IMG/VR virus record: IMGVR_UViG_3300042453_000121
Span: 1-29,025 of that record
Direction: 5' to 3' (one strand)
Length of the DNA: 29,025 bases
Source: a virus
This document shows, piece by piece, positions 23,110 through 29,025 of this stretch. How positions within the stretch are numbered: position 1 is the first letter of the stretch; each line of letters begins with the position of its first letter. The position numbers and the translations under genes are program-made. Below the pieces are notes generated by a model. The model saw only the letters and a program-made list of their open reading frames with translations, was not told the DNA's origin and did no database searches.

Positions 23110-23543
23110 GGACTGTTACTACTGAAAATCAGCGATATTTGGGGGAATGGCTGGTTCGAATACTTAACTTTCCCTTACCCGAAACCACCCAATGTATTGG
23201 GCAGTTGCAAGACGGTAATTTGGTGGCTGTAGTTGGATACTGTAATTTCATGCCAAAAGCCTGCGAAATGCACATTGGTTCATTGGCTGAAACGAACTGG
23301 ATGAGTAGGGATTTATTATGGGCGGCTTTTGATTACCCCTTTAATAAACTTGGACTTAGCGTTATACTAGGGCAAATCTGTGCTAATAACACGGATGCCC
23401 TAAAGTTAAACCGACATTTGGGCTTTAAGGTTGTTGCAGAAATACCTGATGCCCACATGGAAGGGGATTTGGTAATTATGGCAATGCGTAAAGAGGAGTG
23501 TCGGTTTCTTAACATCCGATGCTCTTTAAATAAGGGAGAATAG
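23106..23543 (+). CDS. GNAT-family acetyltransferase
   Basis: The start is GTG 23106, overlapping the hub stop as GTGA and behind GGCGGGG. The 145-residue protein has the GNAT core: strand LVAVVGYCNF, strand CEMHIGSLAE, a helix with LLWAAFDYPFNKLGL, strand VILGQICANNTDALKLNRHL and GFKVVAEIPD. The N-D-A-x-x-L-x-x-x-L-G-F ending is the acetyl-CoA side of the fold. The usual Q/R-x-x-G-x-G/A loop is altered (NWMSRDLLW), so coenzyme binding may differ. Its position in the tail operon hints at acetylating a virion protein or host target; substrate unknown. Confidence 0.75.
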   Translation: MRTVTTENQRYLGEWLVRILNFPLPETTQCIGQLQDGNLVAVVGYCNFMPKACEMHIGSLAETNWMSRDLLWAAFDYPFNKLGLSVILGQICANNTDALKLNRHLGFKVVAEIPDAHMEGDLVIMAMRKEECRFLNIRCSLNKGE

Positions 23544-23544
23544 T

Positions 23545-24603
23545 ATGGGTGGTGGTGGATTTTTAGGATTAGGGCCTGCGCCAAGCGCACCTGCCGCCCC
23601 TGATTATCGGGGGGCTGCTCAAGAAACTGCACAAGGTAATTTGGAAGCCGCAAGAGCCGCTTCTGCTGCAAACCGTGTCAACCAAATTACGCCTTATGGC
23701 AACTTAAACTATCAAATTAGTGGGCAAGACCCTTATGGCAATCCTACATGGACTGCTACTCAAACATTAAGCCCTGCTCAACAACAACTGCTTGATTATC
23801 AAAACCAAGCAAGTATTGGGCTTGGAAGGGTGGCTGGTAAAGGTTTAGGCTATGTTGAAAATATGCTTAACACCCCGTTTGATGTAAGTGCTTTGCCATC
23901 AACAGGCTTTAATCCAAGTCAGACTTACCAAGAAGCCTATATGCAACGGCTTGCCCCACAGATTGAACAAGGCCGTGAACAATTAGCTCAAAGTCTTGCC
24001 AATCAGGGAATTCCTTTAGGTTCTAAAGCATACGAAAATGCAATGCGGATTCAAGCACAGCGTGAAAATGACCTCTTGTTAGGTGCTACAACACAAGGTT
24101 TTGGTGTTGGTCAGCAAGCAAGACAACAGGCTTTGCAAGAGCAAGCCTACCTTAGAAATGAGCCATTAAACACCCTTTCTGCGGTTCGTACTGGCGCACA
24201 AGTGCAAGGCCCAACTTTTATCAATGCCCCACAACAAGCAACTACATCGGGTGCTGACATATTAGGTGCTGCACAAATGGGCTATAACGCCCAAATGGGT
24301 GACTTTAATGCTAAACAAGCCGCACAAGCTAATCTGAATCAAGGGTTATTTGGTTTAGGCGGTGCAGGCATTATGGCGTTTTCTGACCCACGCACCAAAG
24401 AAAATATAAAAGCCATTGGCGTAATGAATAACGGTTTAACCTTGTATAGCTTTGAATACAAAGATGAGTTTAAAGAGCGTGAATTTGGCGGTCATGGCGT
24501 TCATGTAGGCGTTATGGCTGACGAAGTAGAGCAAGTATTCCCATATGCAGTTAAAACCCTTGATGACGGCTATAAAGTCGTAGATTACGGACTAATACCA
24601 TGA
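23545..24603 (+). CDS. Tail or internal virion protein with C-terminal S74 chaperone domain
   Basis: The 352-residue protein has a Gly/Pro start (MGGGGFLGLGPAPSAPAAPD), a long Ala/Gln/Asn-rich helical body and a C-terminal 73-residue block beginning SDPRTKENI at residue 280, including LYSFEY, GVMADEVEQVFPYAV and VVDYGLIP. This is the Peptidase_S74 / intramolecular chaperone fold known from phage endosialidases and fibres, with the Ser of SDPRTKENI at the expected autocleavage position. The long C-terminal helix of full chaperones is missing. It is coupled downstream as ATGA. Confidence 0.72.
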   Translation: MGGGGFLGLGPAPSAPAAPDYRGAAQETAQGNLEAARAASAANRVNQITPYGNLNYQISGQDPYGNPTWTATQTLSPAQQQLLDYQNQASIGLGRVAGKGLGYVENMLNTPFDVSALPSTGFNPSQTYQEAYMQRLAPQIEQGREQLAQSLANQGIPLGSKAYENAMRIQAQRENDLLLGATTQGFGVGQQARQQALQEQAYLRNEPLNTLSAVRTGAQVQGPTFINAPQQATTSGADILGAAQMGYNAQMGDFNAKQAAQANLNQGLFGLGGAGIMAFSDPRTKENIKAIGVMNNGLTLYSFEYKDEFKEREFGGHGVHVGVMADEVEQVFPYAVKTLDDGYKVVDYGLIP

Positions 24604-24917
24604 ATATGTACAACCCCTACATTATGCCCATGCAACAACCGCAAGATGTTAGCGGTTTAATGCCTGTTTTTCAAAATATGGCTAGTCAACAAGCTATGCA
24701 AAACGCTGCATTAGCACAGCAAAACCAATTAGTTCAAGACGCAGGGCGTACAACACAAGGCGGCATGAATCCTATGGCTATGGCAATGATGCTTAGAAAA
24801 GGTAAATCAGACCCTTACGCTAATGCCCAAGCTGCCATGAATCAGTATGGTGCAAGTAATGTTTATGGTTATGGCGGTCAAGGAACTGTACCAACAATGA
24901 CTACAGGTATGGATTAA
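24600..24917 (+). CDS. Small Gln/Met-rich protein, probable virion component
   Basis: The 105-residue protein has no clear fold: a Met/Pro/Gln start (MNMYNPYIMPMQQPQDVSGL), a central Gln/Ala stretch (QAMQNAALAQQNQ), MAMAMMLRKGK and a Tyr/Gly tail. Composition is close to its neighbours, the S74-tipped protein and the 400-residue ejection-type protein, with which it is coupled or separated by only two bases. A small internal virion protein is the most likely role, based on position. Confidence 0.6.
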   Translation: MNMYNPYIMPMQQPQDVSGLMPVFQNMASQQAMQNAALAQQNQLVQDAGRTTQGGMNPMAMAMMLRKGKSDPYANAQAAMNQYGASNVYGYGGQGTVPTMTTGMD

Positions 24918-24919
24918 TT

Positions 24920-26122
24920 ATGGCTCAAGCACAAACGCTAAATCTTGCAGGTAATCTGCCACCCGAAATACTGCAACAACAGCAATCACTAAATCGCCAA
25001 CAGCAAATGGCTCAGTTGCTTATGCAACAAGGCCAACAAATGCCGTCAGGTCAAATGGTAAGTGGGCGTTATGTTGCACCTAGCTTTTTCCAATATGCTG
25101 CACCTTTAGCTCAAACTTTTGCAGGTATGAAATTAGCAGAAAAGGGCGATAAGGCTGCTTTAGATTTGGCAGAAGCGTTGCGTAAGCGTCAATCTCAAGA
25201 AATAGAGCAATTTGGTGAATTAATGAAAACTGACCCAAATGCTGCTTATCGTTTGGCTGCACAATCTTATGTGCCTGAACTTAGGGCTACTGGTGTTAAG
25301 AAAATGTTACCTGAAGAAATTACCCTTGGTGAAGGTCAAAAACGCTTTATGGTTATGCCCGATGGTACAACCCGTGTTGTGGCACAAGGCGAAGAAAAGT
25401 TTAAACCACCTTTACAAGTTGATACGGGAACTAGTATCGAATTTCGTGACCCTCGTGACCCAACTAAAGTATTACAAGTTATACCTAAATCTCAAATGCC
25501 TACTGCTGGACAAGTGGTTGAGCGTGAAGAAGGCACTTTCTTGGTTGACACAAGAACTGGTCAAGCCAAACCTGTTGTTGGCCCACAAAACCAACCTTTA
25601 GTTGGTGGTAAGCCTTTGACAGAAACTCAATCTAACGCTGTCGCATTTGGTATGCGAGCAGTAGAAGCTAATAAAATTGCTACAGATTTGGAAAACAAAG
25701 GGTTTACTAATACTGGCGTAATCCGCACAGCGATTGGTGGAACTGTTGGAACAGCACCGATTATTGGTGAAAAATTAGAACAAGGTGTTCGTTCTACATT
25801 CAATGTGTTACCTACTGTATTAGGTGGCCCAAGCCCTGAACAACAACAAAACGACCAAGCTCGTAGGAACTTTATTAGTGCTGTATTGCGTAAAGAATCA
25901 GGTGCAGCAATATCGCCAACAGAATATGTAAACGAAGAACGCAAGTATTTCCCACAATTAGGCGATAGTCCAAAAGTCATTCAACAAAAGCAACAAGCTC
26001 GTGAACTTGCTATTAAAGCGTTGGAAGCACAAGCTGGTTCTAGTGGTAAACGCATGATTGAAAAAAATGTTGGGCAATCAGGAAATGTTGTTGACTTTAA
26101 CCAATTACCAAGTGGAAGATAA
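24920..26122 (+). CDS. Probable internal/ejection protein with conserved C-terminal region
   Basis: The 400-residue protein has a Gln-rich start (EILQQQQSLNRQQQMAQLLM), a helical region with EKGDKAALDLAEALRKRQSQ, a middle beta-type part (RFMVMPDGTTRVVAQGEEKF) and a C-terminal block RNFISAVLRKESGAAISPTE ... KYFPQLGDSP. I know the last block from internal or DNA-transfer proteins of many podophages, where it precedes the larger ejection protein. No peptidoglycan-cleaving catalytic site is convincing. It sits just before the 607-residue protein that may work with it in DNA ejection. Confidence 0.65.
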   Translation: MAQAQTLNLAGNLPPEILQQQQSLNRQQQMAQLLMQQGQQMPSGQMVSGRYVAPSFFQYAAPLAQTFAGMKLAEKGDKAALDLAEALRKRQSQEIEQFGELMKTDPNAAYRLAAQSYVPELRATGVKKMLPEEITLGEGQKRFMVMPDGTTRVVAQGEEKFKPPLQVDTGTSIEFRDPRDPTKVLQVIPKSQMPTAGQVVEREEGTFLVDTRTGQAKPVVGPQNQPLVGGKPLTETQSNAVAFGMRAVEANKIATDLENKGFTNTGVIRTAIGGTVGTAPIIGEKLEQGVRSTFNVLPTVLGGPSPEQQQNDQARRNFISAVLRKESGAAISPTEYVNEERKYFPQLGDSPKVIQQKQQARELAIKALEAQAGSSGKRMIEKNVGQSGNVVDFNQLPSGR

Positions 26123-26124
26123 GC

Positions 26125-27948
26125 ATGGATGTGCGGATGCCCGATGGTACTTTAGTAAAAAATGTACCCGATAACATAACTCAAGCCGATTTATTGGCTC
26201 GTTATCAAGCATTTAAAACGCCTGATACTAGGGGTAATATCATTAATACTGATGTGCCTACCGTTGCAGGTCAAGTACCAAATCCACCTGTAACACCTGA
26301 GCCAAAACGCACAATGCAAGAAAAAATGATGGCATTGTATGAAGTGCCAGCTACTATGCTTTCAGGTGCAGCTTTGACTGTGCCAAGTGCTATATCTGCT
26401 TTGGTTACAGGCGAAGGGCCAACAGCTATGGCACAACGCAATATGTATCAACCTAGAAGCGGTGCAAGCCAAGATGTATTGCAAAGCATTGGTAGTGCGT
26501 TTGAAGCGTCTAAATTGCCCCCAATAATGCCTACAGGTATGTTACCAAGTTATGCTCGTATGGTAGGGGCTACACAACCACAAGTAGCTCAGACTGTTCA
26601 AGCTACTAGACAGGCTGTGCCAACTATGCCTGATTTATTACGCAGACAAGCACAACCCACAATGGCTGGTGTAGGTGCTGCTGCCACTCCTGAAGCCGTA
26701 ACTCGTACACAAATGGCTAGTCAGTTGCGTGTGCCTGTACAGTTAAGCAAAGGTCAAGCAGAGCGTGAATTAGGGCAACAACAATTTGAGATTGAAACAC
26801 CTAAAATTAGCCCTGAACTTGGAAAACCCTTGGTAGAAGCACAAGCTAGACGCAACGATGCTATTTTGCAGAACTTTGATGCTTTTGTGGATGCCACAGG
26901 TAAACAATCATTCGGTTTACGAGCTACTGGAAAAGCCGTTACGGATGTGCTTAACAAAGAAGCAGAAGCCGCTAAAACCAAAATTAATCAAGCTTATACA
27001 TTGGCTAAAGAAAAAGGCGAAACTGAAGCTCCTGTTGATTACGCACCATTAAAAGCGTTTATTGAAAACGAAACGCCTACAACAAGAACCGCTAACGCCC
27101 CTATATTAAATATTGTTTATGAGCAACTTGCTAAAAACGACCCTAAAAACACAGGTCAAATATCCATTAATGCGTTAGAAGATATTTACGCAGTAATTAA
27201 TAAAAATTATGTGCCAGCCACGCCAAATGCAAGTTATGGGCGTGATATGCGTAATATTATTAATGAGATTACTGAAGGCAAGGGCGGTGATTTATACCAA
27301 AAAGCTCGCAGATTACGCCAAGACTATGCTAAAAACTTTGAGAACATTGGTGCTATTGACCGTTTAATTAGCACTAAAGCAAACTCCGATGACCGAGTAG
27401 TGGCACTTGAGGATGTATTCCAAAAGTCTATCATTAATGGTTCATTAGACGATGTTAAAAATTTAGGGTTTGCACTCAAAAAGTCAGGCACACAAGGACA
27501 ACAAGCGTTTAAAGAATTACAAGGTCAAACTATTGAATATCTAAAAGACCGTGTAACCCAATCTATTGACACCGATATGTTCGGCAACCCAGTTGTAAGC
27601 CCTGCTAAGTTTAAGTCGGCAGTTCGTGAGTTAGACCAAGACGGCAAGCTAGATTATTTGTTTGGCAAAAAAGGCGCACAAGAAATTCGTGATTTGATGG
27701 AAACCACCATTTTGGTTAATGCCCCATTAAAAGGTGCAGCTAATTACAGCAATACGGCAAGTGCCGTAATTCGTGGCTTAGACATGATTAATCGTAGCCC
27801 AATCGGTAAAATACCAGTAGTGGGCAGCCTTACCAAATACAGTTTTGAAAAGGCCCAAGAAGCGGCATTAAAGAAAAAGATTCAAGAATCCATTAATTAT
27901 TCGCCAACAAAAATGGCTGAAGAATTGAAAAAAGGAAGCAAAAAATGA
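26125..27948 (+). CDS. Large internal/ejection-type virion protein
   Basis: The 607-residue protein begins with a short motif VRMPDGTLVKNVPDNITQADLLARYQ that I recall at the start of large internal virion proteins of podophages. The rest is mostly helical with a Pro/Met-rich segment at about 55-165, including a hydrophobic stretch TMLSGAALTVPSAISALV, and a long charged helix-rich C-terminal half. Such proteins are packaged in the head or tail and leave with DNA, some spanning the envelope. Homology to T7 or P22 proteins cannot be shown by eye. The stop overlaps the next start as ATGA. Confidence 0.6.
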   Translation: MDVRMPDGTLVKNVPDNITQADLLARYQAFKTPDTRGNIINTDVPTVAGQVPNPPVTPEPKRTMQEKMMALYEVPATMLSGAALTVPSAISALVTGEGPTAMAQRNMYQPRSGASQDVLQSIGSAFEASKLPPIMPTGMLPSYARMVGATQPQVAQTVQATRQAVPTMPDLLRRQAQPTMAGVGAAATPEAVTRTQMASQLRVPVQLSKGQAERELGQQQFEIETPKISPELGKPLVEAQARRNDAILQNFDAFVDATGKQSFGLRATGKAVTDVLNKEAEAAKTKINQAYTLAKEKGETEAPVDYAPLKAFIENETPTTRTANAPILNIVYEQLAKNDPKNTGQISINALEDIYAVINKNYVPATPNASYGRDMRNIINEITEGKGGDLYQKARRLRQDYAKNFENIGAIDRLISTKANSDDRVVALEDVFQKSIINGSLDDVKNLGFALKKSGTQGQQAFKELQGQTIEYLKDRVTQSIDTDMFGNPVVSPAKFKSAVRELDQDGKLDYLFGKKGAQEIRDLMETTILVNAPLKGAANYSNTASAVIRGLDMINRSPIGKIPVVGSLTKYSFEKAQEAALKKKIQESINYSPTKMAEELKKGSKK

Positions 27949-28637
27949 GTAGAAACGGGTCAGGAACATACACATTACCTGCTGGTAACCCAGTAGTTAC
28001 AGGCACAACCATTGCAAGCACATGGGCAAATACCACACTAAGTGATATAGCTTCTGCTTTAACTGATTCGATTGCTGCTGACGGTCAAACCACAATGACG
28101 GGTCAATTAGACCTTGGTAATAACAAAATTATCAATTTGGCTAACGGAACAAATAGCACAGATGCAACCACATTAGGTCAAGTAACAACCCAAATTGCTG
28201 CTGCTTTAGCAACCGTTACTGGAAAAATAGTCCAAACAGTTGCAAGCACAACAACATCATCTTTTACTACCACATCGACTTCTTTTGTATCTACAGGTCA
28301 TACTGCAACTATTACCCCTACATCAACATCGAGCAAAATTCTTTGTTTAGTGACTTCTCAATTAGCTCAAACAAATACAAACCTAAACACCCAAATGACT
28401 TTGTTTAGGGATTCTACAAACTTGGCAGGTTCAGGAAATTCATTTTGCGATGTTTTAAGTTCTGCTGGCAATATTTACGCAAATGCTGCTATCAGCTATT
28501 TAGATTCGCCAAGCTCAACATCTGCCTTAACTTATTCCACAAGAATATTAGTAGATAGCGGTACTGGTGCGTATAACGCAGGTGGCGGTGGAGTTACTGC
28601 TGGTCGTGCAAGTATTGTTTTATTGGAGATTTTGTAA
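27945..28637 (+). CDS. Second tail fibre / appendage protein
   Basis: The 230-residue protein has the common fibre N-terminus MSRNGSGTYTLPAGNPVVTG, TTIASTWANTTLSDIASALT, and the GQLDLGNNKIINLANGT motif followed by ATTLGQV, a pattern that anchors fibres to the hub in podophages. The C-terminal 110 residues are Ser/Thr-rich beta, with a different tip from the fibre at 12063. It may therefore be a separate appendage with its own receptor. The stop overlaps the next ATG (TAATG). Confidence 0.8.
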   Translation: MSRNGSGTYTLPAGNPVVTGTTIASTWANTTLSDIASALTDSIAADGQTTMTGQLDLGNNKIINLANGTNSTDATTLGQVTTQIAAALATVTGKIVQTVASTTTSSFTTTSTSFVSTGHTATITPTSTSSKILCLVTSQLAQTNTNLNTQMTLFRDSTNLAGSGNSFCDVLSSAGNIYANAAISYLDSPSSTSALTYSTRILVDSGTGAYNAGGGGVTAGRASIVLLEIL

Positions 28638-29017
28638 TGAGCCAAACAATAGGAATACCACAAGCATTAGCCGTTTTAACACCTAACGCACAATGGGCTT
28701 TAACTGGAACTGAATATTCAGGGCTAGTTTGGTTAGATGACGCTATTCCAATGCCAACGGAAGAAGCGGTTAATGCTGAGATTGCTACTTTAACTGCACA
28801 ACAGCCATTTGATGACTGCAAGAAAAAAGCATCAGAACTGTTATACGAAACCGATTGGACTACGATTCCTGATGTTGCTGACCCAAGCAAGTCAAACCCA
28901 TATTTAGTCAATGTGCAAGATTATGTAACTTACCGTAGCGCAGTACGGCAATTAGCCGTTCACCCTGTAGCTAACCCAGTATGGCCTGTTAAACCAACTT
29001 CTCAATGGAGCGCATAA
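28637..29017 (+). CDS. Probable tail fibre assembly / chaperone protein
   Basis: The 126-residue protein has IGIPQALAVLTPNAQWALTG, a KKKASELLYETDWTTIPDVAD stretch, an RSAVRQLAVHPVANPVWP segment and a W-S-A end. The L-L-x-x-T-D-W pattern followed by Y-R-x-x-x-R-x-L-A and a final P-x-W-P is typical of tail fibre assembly or tail-chaperone-like phage proteins encoded directly after the fibre gene. Its place coupled to the fibre at 27945 fits. Whether it is a chaperone or a structural cap is not decided. Confidence 0.7.
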   Translation: MSQTIGIPQALAVLTPNAQWALTGTEYSGLVWLDDAIPMPTEEAVNAEIATLTAQQPFDDCKKKASELLYETDWTTIPDVADPSKSNPYLVNVQDYVTYRSAVRQLAVHPVANPVWPVKPTSQWSA

Positions 29018-29025
29018 TGTTTGTC
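29017..29025 (+). CDS. Start of a further gene, cut by the window edge
   Basis: The stop TAA of the fibre assembly gene overlaps an ATG as TAATG, the same junction style used at 12063, 15286 and 28637. Only ATG TTT GTC is visible, so no product can be proposed. Confidence 0.4.

Noticed and set aside
20169-24922. Recurring TAATTATG at three gene junctions (20169, 21095, 24915) as a regulatory motif
   Set aside because: It is only a stop codon, a two-base TT spacer and a start codon; the AT-rich genome and compact spacing explain it.
25870-25920. RKESGA in the 400-residue protein as a lytic transglycosylase E-S-G motif
   Set aside because: The wider context (AVLRKESGAAISPTE ... YFPQLGDSP) does not follow transglycosylase order and lacks the later catalytic-domain motifs; it fits a conserved internal-protein block instead.
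18131-29025. Diversity-generating retroelement, considered because the coat and gene order recall BPP-1
   Set aside because: No reverse transcriptase motif (YxDD with flanking blocks) or template/variable repeat pair is seen in the window.
1-29025. tRNA genes, CRISPR arrays, insertion sequences, integrase and repressor genes
   Set aside because: Intergenic spaces are under 100 bases and none shows a cloverleaf, spaced direct repeats or terminal inverted repeats; no protein resembles an integrase, transposase or CI-type repressor.

Overview
The window is a piece of a tailed double-stranded DNA phage (Caudoviricetes). The virion genes point to a short-tailed, podovirus-type particle: a P22-type portal, a gp4-like connector, a gp10-like tail hub and a run of internal or ejection-type proteins, with no sign of sheath, tube or tape-measure genes. 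Gene order and the coat protein recall the Bordetella BPP-1 / P22 style of podophage. DNA is AT-leaning and genes are packed very tightly: most junctions are ATGA, GTGA or TAATG overlaps. A heptosyltransferase-type enzyme suggests a Gram-negative host, and the overall look is that of environmental (freshwater-type) phages; both host and habitat are inference. No integrase, repressor, lysis gene, tRNA or CRISPR array is visible, so the window is not a complete genome.

Region 1 (1-3344, + strand): a truncated secreted protein, several very small unknown genes, a small membrane protein, a stand-alone replication-organiser C-terminal domain, then a recombination/nuclease module (PD-(D/E)XK nuclease, Ref-type HNH nuclease, a 28-residue membrane peptide and a beta-class DNA methyltransferase). 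Region 2 (3341-4647, - strand): the only minus-strand block, a calcineurin-like phosphoesterase followed by a SprT-like metallopeptidase, ending tail-to-tail with the methyltransferase on a shared TTAA. Region 3 (4705-8100, +): a VRR-NUC-type nuclease, a class I methyltransferase, a ferritin/Dps-like DUF5856-type protein behind a TATAAT box, a cluster of tiny lysine-rich proteins and a protein with an ADP-ribosyltransferase-like domain.

Region 4 (8142-19433, +) is packaging and head: small and large terminase, portal, then a host-contact block (long fibre with a glycine-rich tip, two accessory proteins, a GT9-like glycosyltransferase, a zinc-ribbon protein) placed between portal and scaffold, followed by scaffold, major capsid and a probable decoration protein. 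A clear intrinsic terminator closes this unit. Region 5 (19527-29025, +) is connector and tail: a helical structural protein, gp4-like connector, gp10-like hub, a GNAT acetyltransferase, an S74-chaperone-tipped protein, three probable internal/ejection proteins, a second fibre and its probable assembly factor; a further gene begins on the last bases.

Functionally, the left part handles DNA replication, repair and modification, the middle packages DNA into the head, and the right part builds the DNA-delivery apparatus. The features most worth following are the ADP-ribosyltransferase-like gene with its basic-peptide neighbours, the host-contact cassette inside the head module, the minus-strand peptidase/phosphoesterase pair, and the repeated beta-domain insertions in connector and hub proteins.
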